The translations under genes and the position numbers were made by a program. The notes under the pieces were generated by a model. The model was given only the letters and a program-made list of their open reading frames with translations. It was not told the DNA's origin and ran no database searches. Source: Tetrahymena thermophila SB210 (taxonomy: Eukaryota; Ciliophora; Oligohymenophorea; Hymenostomatida; Tetrahymenidae). Taken from it: 64,000 nucleotides of DNA. The stretch lies in the NCBI RefSeq assembly GCF_000189635.1, contig NW_002476420.1:250683-314682 (forward strand), written 5' to 3'. Positions 12,588 through 24,290 of this stretch are shown in pieces. Positions within the stretch are counted from its first letter, which is position 1. Each line of letters starts with the position of its first letter.

Positions 12588-14542
12588 TGCTTGTTGCTCT
12601 ATTATGTTGCGTTCTGTTCTGCTATATCTTTGCAAAAAACAAAAAATGTGCTTATTAAATTTTTTAATATTATTAGTGATATTTTTGTGCCAAACGATTA
12701 CTAAAACTTTTTATGCAATTTTTGAAATAAGATTTGTTTTTATTCAGCTAACTTTATTAATTAATTTATTTTTCAAAGTATAATTCAAAATGATTGTTAA
12801 AAAATTTTTATTTATTTATTACTATATAAAAGCTGTTTTTATTATAATTAAAATTTAATCAGTTCATTGTAGTTTAAAAGTAAGAGATATTAATAATTTT
12901 TATTTCTATTTGAGTTATTTACATTTCTTTATTTTACAGTATTCATAATATTTAAAGCAGAATATTAATATTAAATTATTTTATCTTTAAAAAATTTTTA
13001 ATTTAGCAATTTTCATTAATTTTTTATTTTGGAATCTAAAAAAATATCACAATATTTATCAAATCCACAAACCAACTATCTCTATTTTAGAAGATTATCA
13101 TTTAATTAAATTCTAAATTTATTTTTTATCTCTAAATCTTTATTAAAAATTTTTTTAATAATTTAAATTAAATTTTTCATCTTAACAACTTAACAAGGAA
13201 AAAATATATTTTTTTAAGAATCAATAAAAAAATTATTTTAAACAATAAGTAGGTAGGACAGACACATCAATTTTCTTAATTAATAATGATTAAACATATT
13301 TAAATTTTTAATTAATTATAAAGATTAAGTAATAATTATAATTTATATATCATATGATTATTGTTTGTTTTAATCAATTTATATAATATTATTTAGTATA
13401 AAAATTATAAATGCAATTAATCATAAATAAAATTGAAAAATTAAGGAGATCAGAGAAAAAAACATATTATTTACACTAAAGCCTCAAAAAATTAAATCTA
13501 GTAAACAAAAATACTAATAGCTTAATTAAATTTTAAAAAATAAACAATAAAATCTATGAGTGTCCTTTAAGTCTAACCAAAAATTGATTCAATTAGATAA
13601 ATTTTTAATAACTTAAATTTTTTTAAATACATTTAAAAAATAAAATAATTTATTTATTTTCTTCCTTCATTAATATAAAAATATAATTCTAATAAACTAG
13701 TTTTAAAGTACAATAAATAAATTATTTATGAAATGAAGTTTCATATTATTTAAATAAATAAATATTTTTTTTAGTGTTAATAGCATTTGTTATTTATTTA
13801 CATATTTATATATTAGCAATAATAATAATTTATATTTTTATTTAATTTCTTATTAAAAATATTCCTACAATTGATTTTTTGCTTTATAACTAAAACATCT
13901 TTTTGAAGAGAAATATGATGTTTATTTCATTCAATAAATGTTTGTGCTTTATGTGACTTAGCTTCATTAAAATTAAATGTTGATTAAAATTTGAAATTAG
14001 AAAATGAAGATTAACCTGAATATTTAAATAAATAAGAATACAAATAGATTATACTAATATCTGTGGTAAAAATTCATGCAAAAATTAGTAATTAAGAAGT
14101 ATGAGTGGCCTTTATTTAAGAACTATGAATAGAAAAATATAATTGAAAAAATATTAAATTATTCAATAATATGAATTTGATTCATATAGTTGTAAAGCCT
14201 TATGCTAATAAAAAAAGTGTATTGTTCGTCAGAATAAATTAGTCACCATAAAAACGTTATTGATTGATTTTTCATGGTTTTTATTTGTATAGGTTGATGA
14301 TGGACCAAGCAATTAATTATTATACTTAAAAAATTTGCAAATTTGTATGACGAAATCTAGAAATTTTGAGTGAGGAAAATTAATATTATTAAAGCAGTTG
14401 ATAATAATATTATTCATCTAATTGCAAAGTATTCAAAAGCGATTTTTCTAAAATTATATCTAAATAATAATAAAAAATAAATAAAGAAAGAAAGAAACAA
14501 AAGATAAAACAATCAGAATTTGTTTATTTCTTATTAGATCAA
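12588..14542. other. long AT-rich divergent intergenic region
   Basis: About 2 kb between divergent starts. Most is near-pure A/T with no coding signal. The last 600 bp contains coding-like fragments, listed separately. Confidence 0.55.
13919..14373 (+). pseudogene. coding-like fragments, possible gene relic
   Basis: Three short TGA-terminated frames lie in a row on the plus strand: 13919-14104, 14171-14263 and 14293-14373. The first reads in part CALCDLASLKLNVDQ and DQPEYLNKQEYKQIILISV; the second includes VVKPYANKKSVLFVRINQ; the third, preceded by an intron-like acceptor, includes VDDGPSNQLLYLKNLQI. Their composition is more protein-like than the surrounding A/T sequence. I could not splice them into one open frame and recognise no family. 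They may be a decayed gene, unrecognised exons, or chance. Only TGA ends a frame here, so open runs of this length are not rare. Confidence 0.25.
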
Positions 14543-16546
14543 ATGAATTAAGTCACTAAAATTTTCTTAATTGTCTTGGCCTTAACTGGAGGAGCTTTGT
14601 TGGTAAACCTCCTCTGGCCTAAGTACCATAAAGAAGCTTGGCTCGAAACCATGGACTACTACAAATATTTTGGATATCCTGCAGAAAACCATTATGTCAC
14701 TACTTCTGATGGATACATTCTTTAGATATTCAGAATTCAAGCCAAAAATACATAAATCAAGCAAACTGGCTTACCTGTTGTCTTCTTATAGCATGGTCTT
14801 CTTGATAACTCAGATACTTTCTTCATCAACAGCGAAGATAAGGTGACGCATTTATATAAACTTAGATTTAACACAGAATATTTTGATATAAAATTGTTTT
14901 ACACAAAAAAATTATAAAAATTAATATTTTTATATTATTTAGTATATATCATTTGGTTACTTGTTTTATTAAATTAAAATTAATCAAATGTTATAAATAA
15001 ATAAAGGCACCTGCTTTCATTTTAGCTAATGCTGGTTATGATGTTTGGATGGGTAACAATAGAGGAAACCGCCACTCAAGAAATCACACTACTTACAACC
15101 CTGATACTGATAAGGAGTAGTTCTGGGCCTTTACTTACGATGATTTCGCTGAAAAGGATTTAGCTAGCATGCTCACTTATGTAACTGATGCCACTGGATA
15201 GGCTTAGCTTGATTATATTGGTCACTCATAGGGTACTACCTAGATGTTTGCTGCTTTAAGTGAAGGAATTCCAGAAGTAGTTTCTAGAGTTAGAAAATTC
15301 CTTGCTTTTGGTCCAGTCACATACATAAACCACGGAAAACCTAACCTACCCGAATCATTTTTACGTTTAGCCAACGTTACTGAGTTAGTTGAATTATACA
15401 ATTTTGCAAACTTGATCGACCCTGCCCACAGAGCTGAGAAGATGTATGAATGGCTTAAGAACCACACAATATACGAAATTATGCCTTTCAATAAGGTCAT
15501 TAGAGATTTAGGTAATATATATATTTACTCTTAATTACACATTAAAAAATATAATATAAATTTTATAGGATAAATTTAATTCAAATCTTTGTTTATTTGT
15601 TACTTTAATTTAGTAATTTTTTTTTCGTTGTATCGATCGATCTCTATTTAAGCTGCATTTAAAAATCTTTTTGTGAAAGCCTCATAATTTTTGATAAAGA
15701 TTTAGTAAATTTGGCTTTTAGACATAGATTTAGAATAATAGATATATTAATTATCACACATTTTGCACTTGGATTAAATTAAAAACAAAATAGAAAATTT
15801 GCATTAATCCTCATCAATTATAAACAATTTTACTTATTTCTCAATAAAAATAAGATATTTATTTTAAATAATACCATAAAACCTCGATAAGAAAGCCGAA
15901 TAATATTGAGGTATTTGAAAAATAAGGATAAGTTAAAATTTAATTTAAAAATAGCATTTTAAAAAATAAAATCCTAAAATTTAAATAATTTATGGATATA
16001 TATTTTTAAAAATTAAATGTTATATTTTTTTACAAAAGTTTATTAATTTATTTATTTTATATTTTATTAAAATAAATTTATTTTGTAGGTATTGAATTTT
16101 GTGGTAAATTCCCTTTACCTTGTGGTAAGCTTGTTGGTGCAATTACAAGCAATGATTATAGAATTGACAACTATGATAGATATGATGTTTTAGCAGGTCA
16201 TGATCCTGCTGGTACTTCTTTCAGAAATGTAGCTCACTGGATGCAATTAAAATTATCAGGAAAATTCTAAAAGTTTGATTTTGGTCATAAGGAAAACAAA
16301 AAGAGATATGGAGTTGATTATCCTCCTATTTATGATTTAAGCAAAATTTAAAAAGAAGTCTATATGTTTGTTGGAAATAATGATATTTTAGCTGATGTAA
16401 CTGATGCTAACTAAACTCGTAGTGAATTAACAGGAGCCAAGAGAGTTTGGTGGAAGTAATACACTGCTGGTCACTGCTCTTTTATGTGGTCTAAGGATAT
16501 GTCCCATATGGAGGATGTATTATAAATTCTTAGTAACCAGATCTGA
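14543..16546 (+). CDS. acid lipase / triacylglycerol lipase (gastric-lysosomal lipase family)
   Basis: Three exons, 14543-14842, 15007-15511 and 16089-16546, encode 420 aa, the usual length for this alpha/beta-hydrolase family. An N-terminal hydrophobic signal or anchor ([20 protein letters not shown]) leads into the AB-hydrolase lipase region: [19 protein letters not shown] and the oxyanion-hole block [12 protein letters not shown]. The nucleophile elbow is GHSQG (residues about 185-189). The lik­ely acid is the Asp in [11 protein letters not shown] and the catalytic His is in AGHCSFMW, so the triad is complete. The protein is expected to enter the secretory or lysosomal route and hydrolyse ester lipids. 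Introns are 164 and 577 nt; the second is unusually long for this genome and splits the codon after RDL. Family assignment is secure; substrate (triglyceride or steryl ester) cannot be told from sequence. Confidence 0.95.
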
Positions 16547-16899
16547 TTTTATAAATTTGTAATAAAATATAAATAAACAATTAATAATAAAAAATGTTTT
16601 TTCAAAAGTTATTGTGTTTGCATATTGATTGATAGTATAATTCATTAAATTTTCTTCAAAACAAAAGAAGACTCTTTAATTACATTGTTAATTTAATTGT
16701 TTTATATGAGCTAGGTCAGGTCTATATGTCAATGCCATTTATTTGATTTGCTCTTAAAAGCAATAGTTTCATTTAGATAATAGAATATATTGTTTTGAAT
16801 TACTTTATTTGAGTTACTTTGTTATTAAAATTATCAAAATCAATTTGAAATATATTTGTTTAGATAAATATCTATAAAATTTAGATATTGTGAAGAAAG
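16547..16899. other. intergenic, AT-rich
   Basis: Spacer between two plus-strand genes. It must hold the 3' end of the lipase transcript and the promoter of the RING gene. No other signal is seen. Confidence 0.55.
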
Positions 16900-17937
16900 A
16901 TGTTTGGTCCAATTAGGTAGATTTCTAATGAGAAAAAATAATAGCAAGAATAACCATGCAATAAATTACTTTAATCTAGATTTATTAATGGTCCATAAGA
17001 TATAAAAGATGATTTAATTTGTTTAATTTGCGATAATTTATTATTAAATACTTCTATATGTTGCTAATGCGATTAGACTTATTGCACTTAATGCATAGAT
17101 GAATGGATAAAGTAAGGATCAGGATGCTTAAAATGTGAAGGATTTTAGTTTAGAAGGTAAAAACCTCCAATGTATGATGACTTTATTAATCTTATTACAA
17201 TAGATTGTCCATTTTCTTAAAATCCATAAAATTTTGCTTCCTGCTCTGAAAAGGGCATGAAATTAGATTAATCATTGGAGCATATAAAAAATTGTGAATT
17301 TTAAATAAAATAATGTCCAAACGAAGGCTGCAAATTATAAATAGAAGCTAACAAATACGAAGATCATGTTCAATAATGTTTATATAGAATGTATTGTTGC
17401 CCTTATTGCAATTAATAAATGCCTTACTTAAATAGCTAACAGCATGATTCAATATGCCCTAGAAAATAAGTTAAATGTAAACAATGCTTTAATTTTTACT
17501 ATTAAAACTAAATAAATGATCATGAATAGAATGATTGTCCTTAAAAGATTATGGATTGCTAGTACTGCAATCAATAATTTATTAAAAATGTGTTTTAACT
17601 ACATCAAAAAAACTGTCCGAAAGTACCTGTAAATTGTGATTGCAACAAAATCTTTATTCGTGAGCAAATTGATGAGCATAAAAAGACTTGTCTGTTTGTG
17701 AAGCTAATATGTGAAAAATGTTCTTAGCAATACACTAGATAAGAAGATCATTAAAACAAAGATTGCATTAAATATTTATCATTAAAATGCTAGCAGATAG
17801 AGACTGATGTATATTTGTTAAACGAATAAATAAATGAAATTAAAATTCACTTGAATATGCCTCTCTATAAATAATAATCCCAATATTAATCAATGATAAG
17901 ACCTGCTATATTTTAATAAAGAAATCAATTCTTTTGA
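16900..17937 (+). CDS. RING finger plus TRAF-type zinc finger protein (putative E3 ligase)
   Basis: Single exon, 345 aa, ATG 16900 to TGA 17937. The RING lies near residues 45-90: CLICDN, CCQCDQTYC, TQCIDEW and CLKCEG supply the spaced cysteines. The usual RING histidine position appears to be cysteine or another residue (YCTQC), so it may be a C4-type variant. Downstream, regularly spaced Cys/His sets form a TRAF-type array: CPNEGCKLQ...HVQQC, CPYCNQQ...HDSIC, CKQCFNFY...HEQNDC, CQYCNQQF...HQKNC, CDCNKIF...HKKTC and CEKCSQQY...NKDC, each about 27 residues long. A tail of roughly 70 residues has no zinc ligands. RING plus TRAF zinc fingers without a MATH domain is a common ciliate arrangement. 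Ubiquitin ligase activity is inferred from family. There are no introns. Confidence 0.9.
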
Positions 17938-19282
17938 AATCAATAAAAATAAATATTTTAATATCTTTTTACACACACATAAATGAATTTAAATTTCTAT
18001 GTATTTAAATATAATTGAAACTAAATTTAAAATATCCCATTTAGTAATAAATATTTATTTTTACATAAAAACTTTAGGAAATAATTTTCCTAAGCACATA
18101 AAATCTTAACTTTTTTTGTGAATTAGTACTTGATATTCGAGTTTACTAACTTCTAACACTTTTATACTATTATATAATCAATTAAGGTTTCTGGCTCTTT
18201 TACTTTATGATAAAAATTATTTTACATTTAATCCTGAATAAACAAACTAAGATTTATGAGACCAGAATTTTTGCCCAAAATATGGAGGTACCTATTTAAT
18301 AGATGGATTTAAGAAAAAAAAAGTTAAATTTTCGATAGAAATTTTTGCCCATTTTTAGAAAGTTCTCAGTTTATAATAGTACCCATCTTAAGAAAATAAT
18401 AAAAAATTAAGGTTTTGCTGTACTGTTATTTAAGCTTATTTTTCATAAAAATTAAATAATGATATTTATAAAAATAGTTTAAAATGAAGCTCTGAGAAAT
18501 AACAACTATGGTTTTAATAATTAATTAGCAAAAAATTAGTTTTTAGATTTCTTTAAATTGAAGTTTTAATTTCAAAAATTTTCATAAAACAGTAGATAAA
18601 AGTTAAATTCGCCAAGTTCCAACAACTTCAAATAATTAGTTTTTTATGACAGTATTTGAAAAAATATAAAAATCTAAATTTAAAATAAGTATTTTATATT
18701 TTATTTATTTTTTAGAAGTAATTAAGTATTTATTCGATGATATTAGTTCTAATTACATCTTAATTAAGAAAAAGTCTAGAACTTTATTTTGATAAAAAAT
18801 TAAAATAAAAACGGCTACTTTTTATAAGTTGTTTAATACTGCATTTGTTTGATAAAGGGTAAATACTTTAAAAGTAAAATTATATTTTATAATTACATGA
18901 TCAAATTGAAGTACAAAAGTAAGAAAATAAGTTAGTTTTTATTTATTTGTTTATTTATTTATTTATAACTATATTTGAAAATTATATAAGCTTCTCATTA
19001 ATATTCTTTTATTTAGTTATTATTTAGGTTTAGTATTACTATATAATATTATATTAAATTCTTTAGTAGTTCATTCTTTTTCCTTTTTATTTTATTGATT
19101 AATTATTTATTTTTTTATTTATTAATTGATTGCTGATTTATTTATTTGATTAACAACTTTATTAAGTTGTTAGTTTGTTTACTTTGTTGAATTAATTTTT
19201 ATTAGGTAAATCGATACTGTTTAAAATTAATTTTTGTATAAATATTTTTCTCTTTTAAGGAATAAATTTGTTTTTATTGAAT
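17938..19282. other. convergent intergenic region, AT-rich
   Basis: 1.35 kb of low-complexity sequence between converging genes, with a TTTA-rich tract near 18940-18965. A TTTTTGCCCA word occurs twice, near 18270 and 18345. A TGA-free frame runs through 18260-18650 but has no protein-like composition. No gene is called. Confidence 0.5.
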
Positions 19283-20776
19283 TCAATCTATGAATAGATC
19301 ATTGTAAATTATTAAGGGATTAAATGTCATAAAAGATTGGTAGTAGATTTCAAAAGTAACAAATTTCATAATTTCAATAAATAGCTGCCTCTCGAAATCA
19401 ACCAGAAGCTTAGTCATGAATAAATAAAAGTAACCTTTTTTTAAATCTAAGGTACCATTGTTGATTCTTAGAAAGTCTTCATTTTGAGATAAATGAAAAA
19501 GTGAGTCAATTGTTAGGTTTGATGCTTTTAAAAAGTATTTCATTAGATTTACTTGCTCTTGTTTAGTTAAATCTCTAAAGATGGTTTATGCTAAGGTATA
19601 AAAGTTGTTGCAACAAGTTAAAAAAACTGATGGAAATTTATTAAGTATGGATATGACTTGCTAATTAAATCGAATGTTTTTAATTTCAAATTATAATATG
19701 ATATTCTGAGGATTTATCATTTCCTCTACATTATAAATCATTTCAGGCCGTATCGTTAAACGTTTTAGCTATTTTATTTATTTTATCCTCTTATCTATTG
19801 AGTGAACATGAAGAGATATATATTTTAAATGAGGGTGGTTTGAAATCGTGCTGAGGATCTCATTCTAAATTGGACTTGCTAAATTGGCAGATAGCTTTTG
19901 TAAAAACGGATTATCTTACAAAAACTAGAGAAACTCTCGCTGAGATACAAGATCAAGCTCAGATGATATTTGAACTTCTATCACTTAAAAAAGGTTTTTT
20001 AAATAGGCTTTTAAATTCAAAGTCGTAGAAGGTATTTGTGAGACATAGCTTATTTTGTGAGAGTTTTTAATCATTGTCTTTTGAACTATAGAGAATTCTT
20101 CAAGAGTTATCACTAAATTCTATACCTTTGTGTCTTGTACAATGGTATTCATAGGTGCTGCCTAAACTGCTTAGTTAGTTTCTTCTAAATCTTTAGACAA
20201 TTAAAGTGACTAAATTACTTAATTTTGTGCTTAATGATTCATTTTATTTGCAATCTGTTTGTGATACTCATTCAGATAAATAGTTTAAAAGCTGCTGCTT
20301 CGGAAAAAACTATTATCAAAGAAAGTCAGAGGTTGCTTATCAGTGTTAGCATGCTTTTCAAGCTCATTAAGATAGTAGGAGTTATCTTAGTTTTCGCTTT
20401 CAAGAACCTAGATGATTTGATTTATCTATGACTGAGATAATATCTTTTTAGGATTAGCTATGCACTCTTGCAAGTATTTATATTCATGGAGAGTATAATT
20501 AAAGCACTATCTTTGTAGAAATGCCCCTTCGAAGAAGCGTATTAAAACATTTTTACGGGTCTGCAATAGCTTTTAATAAAGATTAAGATCTGTTTAAACA
20601 TTTTTAGGCTCATAAAATGAGACACTTTTTAATAAGCTCAATATATCTTGCTTGTCTTTAGTATTTAACACTTCTTCGCAATACATAAAAATTTTAAGAC
20701 TATCTCTAATGAAACTAACATAGTTTTTTGTGTAAATAGCACTAGCTTAGTTGTTTTGAGAAGCCTAATTCCCCAT
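19283..20776 (-). CDS. hypothetical protein with N-terminal myristoylation motif
   Basis: Single-exon frame of 497 codons from ATG 20776 to TGA 19283, with many in-frame TAA/TAG glutamines. The protein starts MGNQASQNN. Glycine at position 2 and serine at position 6 fit the N-myristoylation consensus, so membrane attachment is plausible if this start is right. The rest is helical and charged with no TM span. Segments include LEEFSIVQKTMIKNS, a probable helical region (DLDLVSQREFLQFLQDN), and a hydrophobic C-terminal region (QLFIEIMKFVTFEIYY). I recognise no domain. A frame 104 bp upstream (20880-21155) could be a separate gene or a 5' exon. If it were spliced in, it would replace the MGN start, because the only fitting acceptor lies just after it. 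Confidence 0.8.
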
Positions 20777-20879
20777 AATTACCAATCAAATAAGTTTAAA
20801 AAGTAATTCCTTCTAAATTAATTTTTTGTTGAGTTTATTTATTCGTGTTGATGTTTGTTAGCTATTAAGTATTTTTTGC

Positions 20880-21155
20880 TCAAACTTTAATTTCCTTATT
20901 ATTTTGTTCAAAGTTCAAAATATACACTTAATTCTTTATTATAATGAATTTACTCTTTTTTATTTCCAATACTCTTTGAGACAGATCTCTAGAATATAAT
21001 TCTAATAATTAATTTCTGAGTGAATCAAATGCATTAATACTATGGCCCAGATGCAATAAACCTATGTCTGATCTTGTAAGATCGATTTTAGAAAAGTCTT
21101 TATAACTATTATTTGCAAAGACTAATTAAGATAAATATTTTTTAATACCAGGCAT
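20880..21155 (-). CDS. small hypothetical protein or 5' exon of the 19283-20776 gene
   Basis: Open frame of 91 codons, ATG 21155 to TGA 20880. It has protein-like content (DLTRSDIGLLHLGHSINAF, LRNQLLELYSRDLSQRVLEI), clearly better than the flanking A/T sequence. It ends 104 bp before the next start on the same strand. Two readings fit. It may be a short independent gene, or the first exon of the downstream gene: a donor at the codon boundary after the KNQ near residue 75 and an acceptor just past the downstream ATG would keep phase 0. I cannot choose between them from sequence. No family is recognised. Confidence 0.45.
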
Positions 21156-22387
21156 AACTTTATTGTCTTTTTAATTTTATAATATTATTTTTTTGACATT
21201 TTATATTGTTTTTTTGTATAATTCATTAAAAAAGAGCTAAAAAAATTCAAAAGCACTTTAATTGTTTATATTCATTCTTAAGCTCTTTTAAAAATATCAT
21301 TTTTTTAAAGAATTAATGTCATAGAATTTAATTTTAATATTCATTTATATAGCTTATTTTAATTAATAGAAACAAATATTAACTAAAAGATGGTTAGCCT
21401 ATAAATGTAAATATGCTAATTGGAATTGGCTTAAATAAGCATTATTTAATTAGAGTAATAAAATAATAGTATTACACAAATAGAATATGTTCTAATGTTC
21501 AAGGTATTTTATTTAGAAAATATGAATTTTTAAAAAAATTAATTTAAAATAACTCTAATATGACAGAAACTCTATAAATTTCTTTGTGTAGGATTATTTT
21601 CTTAATTTAAAAAAATAATAACTACAATCTTTTTATTTGCTTTCAATAGAAGGCTTTTATGTCAAATTTGAAAATCTCATAATGGCAGGTATACTTTTAA
21701 CATGATAATACTCTCAAATACAAAAATTTATTTATCATTTGAAAGATTTCATATCAATTGCAATTAACTCATATAAGAAGAAATAGGTTTATAAAAAATA
21801 TATTTCTTATTAATTTTCAAATAGTTTTAAATAATCTATCAATTATTTTGAAAAAATATTTTCAATTTAACTAGAAAAAAAATATTTTAAATAATTAAAA
21901 CGATACTTTTTCATTTTTAAATTATTTAAGTAAATGCAAAATATATATTTGATAAATCAGTTAAATTTCTTGTTTTTTTGGTATTAATTGATTTTTATTT
22001 GAGCTAAATTACAAAATAGTTAATGTAAGCTTCATTGGAGCTTGATTAATATTCCTAAAGTAAAAAAAATAATAAATTGTAATTTAACTAAGTTAAATTA
22101 ATATTTAAAAGCTAATTAAATCATTAATATTTATTTGAAAAAAATCTATATTAATAAATATTAGAAGACATTACAGGGAAATCAAAACGAGAAAGCGTTA
22201 GACTAAAGAATCACTATCGTCATGCATAATATCATTAGTAAACTAAATAATTGAATAATTGTTACAACAGAATCATTAATAATCTATTTAATTTAATAGT
22301 GATATCCAAGATTATCCTTGTTTTAATTAAAGATAAAATTATAAATTTATCTAATTATTTTAAAAAGAAATAAATTTTGATTGATAA

Positions 22388-22515
22388 AAGTTGTGGGTCC
22401 TGGGTGGTCGTTAATTGATACGCCATTAATTTTTTTACTTATATAGCCAATATTAATAAGGCTCCACTAAGGGTGTTTAAAAAAAAGCTCACTCTGTGAC
22501 CTCCTCTAAGTATAA
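22388..22515. other. GC-richer island, possible noncoding RNA or regulatory element
   Basis: About 130 bp with clusters such as GTGGGTCCTGGGTGGTCG and GACCTCCTC, far richer in G and C than the surrounding kilobases. None of the frames looks protein-like. In AT-rich genomes structured RNA genes often stand out this way, but I recognise no tRNA, snRNA, 5S or SRP hallmark and found no strong hairpin by eye. Confidence 0.25.
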
Positions 22516-22875
22516 AAGAGAATAACAAATTTACACAACCACAAATTTTTAAGTTTCATATCATTATTTATTTCATCAAGTATTTTATTTGATGATTTAG
22601 CCAGATTTTATAATTAAAAATTTTTGATATAAAATTTCTAAAACATAAGTCAATAAATATCTCAAATTATGTTAAAAAATAAGTAATCTTAAAAATAAAT
22701 AAATAAATTTTGATATATAAAAGAGAATAAGAAATGTGCATATCCACAAAGTTTTTAAGACTCGTATCAATATTTTTTCTTCAATTTATTTACTTGAGAT
22801 TTAACCTAATTTTATTACTAAAAATTCTTTAAATAAAATTTTTTAAGTATAAAGTCTATTGATTACTCAAATTCA
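22509..22875. repeat. diverged tandem duplication, about 165-bp units
   Basis: Two direct copies, about 22509-22679 and 22715-22875. They share, in order: TATAAAAGAGAATAA, an ACACA/ATCCACAAA block, a TTTTTAAG block, a TCAT/TCAA plus TTTATTT block, GATTTA-CC/GCC, AAAAATT, and a closing block resembling AAGTC-AT-AAT. The copies differ by many substitutions and small indels. Confidence 0.6.
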
Positions 22876-23465
22876 ATACTGAGAATATATATGTTAATAA
22901 TTATATTTGTATACTTAATAAACAAATATTATATTTTATCTTCAATTAGAGTTGAAAGTGTGTATTATTTTTTTATAGGAACTGCTTTCCAATCTTTACT
23001 TTCTCATTTTAAATAAATGCCAACTAATTAAATTTTACACATCATCAAATAATTAATTGATTATTTTTTAATAAATATGCTTGTAAGTAGATTCTGAAAT
23101 TACTCATTGACTTTACTAGAATGTAGAGTTTAAATAAAAAGTGTAAATGAAAAAAAAATTAATAATAATGCTTCCAATAAATAAATAAGTAAAGATAGGC
23201 AAAAAGTGTATTTTTTAAAATCAAAAATAATTAACTCATAAAAACAATAATTAAAAGAAAAAAATAACAAGCTGAAAAAAAAGGCTTTCTTTTTAATTAA
23301 AGAAGAGATTTATTTTTAAGCATAAAGGCTATCTCAAATACCTAAAAATCATCATTAATTAACATTACTAAGAATAGCATTTGCCTCGAAATTATTTCTT
23401 TTTGGATTATTTTTAAAATCTTATTGTTGATAATTGCAAAAATAAAGAAAAATATTTTTAAATTT

Positions 23466-24290
23466 ATGGGATAAAATATTTGTGTTTCAACTAAAACGGG
23501 AGATGTTTATAAATTTCACCACTCCTGCTTCGCTGAAGGTTCTTCTAGAAAAGCTTATCGCTGCGAAGTTGTGAAAGGCCCAAATTTAGGCAAGAAAGGA
23601 GTGGTAAAGAGATATAAAAATCATATTGAGAATAAGAAATTAGATAATTTTAAGAATGAGCAGTTAATTTGGCAATAAGCAACTGTATATGCCCGTCTTT
23701 TTAATAAAGAAATTAACATAATTATGGAAAATGTCAAAGCCAAAAATTGTACTCCTGAATTTGAATTATTTATAAATTAACACTACAGACGTATCGTAAT
23801 GCCATAACCTTAGATAATCTAGATTGAAAAAAAATCTTTATTAGCTTCTTTACTTGGAAAGCATTACAAAGAGGGTGATTTAATATCTCTTGAATCGTAC
23901 TTAGAAGGAGAATATCGTAAATTTAACTCCAATTCAGGATGGTCAGATGAGTCTTATCCTTTGATGTAAGCATTTTCTCATTTCACTTTCTACAATAGTG
24001 GAGGATAAGAAATCTTATGTGATTTACAAGGGATTGACGAAATTGATAGCAAAACAATTTAACTTACAGATCCAGCTATTCTTTCAATTAGATCACGTTT
24101 TGGGGACAGCGATATAGGATATAAAAAACTCCAATATTGGATAAAAAATCATAAATGCAATCATATATGCCATGCTTTGAAGCTAGACGATTTTAAATTA
24201 GAAGAAAGTTTAATTTATTCAAAATCATGCAATAATGTTCAATAGGAGACTTGGCTTACAAATCTCTATCCTAGCAAAACTAAATGCTGA
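23466..24290 (+). CDS. stand-alone alpha-kinase (atypical protein kinase, MHCK/eEF2K family)
   Basis: Single exon, 274 aa, ATG 23466 to TGA 24290. Nearly the whole protein is the alpha-kinase domain. Visible motifs are GVVKRYK with the ATP-site lysine (about residues 50-56), an invariant-type EGEYRKFN (about 160), LMQAFSHFTFYNSGG (about 180-195), CDLQGI with the catalytic-loop aspartate (about 202), LTDPAILS (about 219), FGDSDIGY (about 230), and the zinc-site HKCNHICHAL (about 246-255). In the family this fold phosphorylates Ser/Thr, often in helical substrates. One departure is visible: the residues after DIG, where relatives often have a glycine-rich GxxGI turn, read YKKL here. There are no regulatory domains (no WD40, no Sel1). 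The N-terminus MGQN could be myristoylated, though position 6 is cysteine. Confidence 0.92.

Larger units (their letters stand above)
21156..23465. other. long divergent intergenic region with GC-richer island and duplication
   Basis: 2.3 kb of mostly featureless A/T. The exceptions are a GC-richer island at about 22388-22515 and a diverged duplication next to it, both listed separately. No protein gene is seen. Confidence 0.5.

Noticed and set aside
12242..12704. Two plus-strand frames near the start of the TOR1-like gene
   Set aside because: They are antisense to the HEAT-region exon and its likely first exon.
15240..15500. Minus-strand frame of 86 codons
   Set aside because: Exactly antisense to the catalytic exon of the lipase.
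18260..18650. TGA-free plus-strand stretch of about 130 codons
   Set aside because: Lys/Phe/Leu-rich without domain, start context or splice support; long open runs are expected when only TGA stops and A/T dominates.
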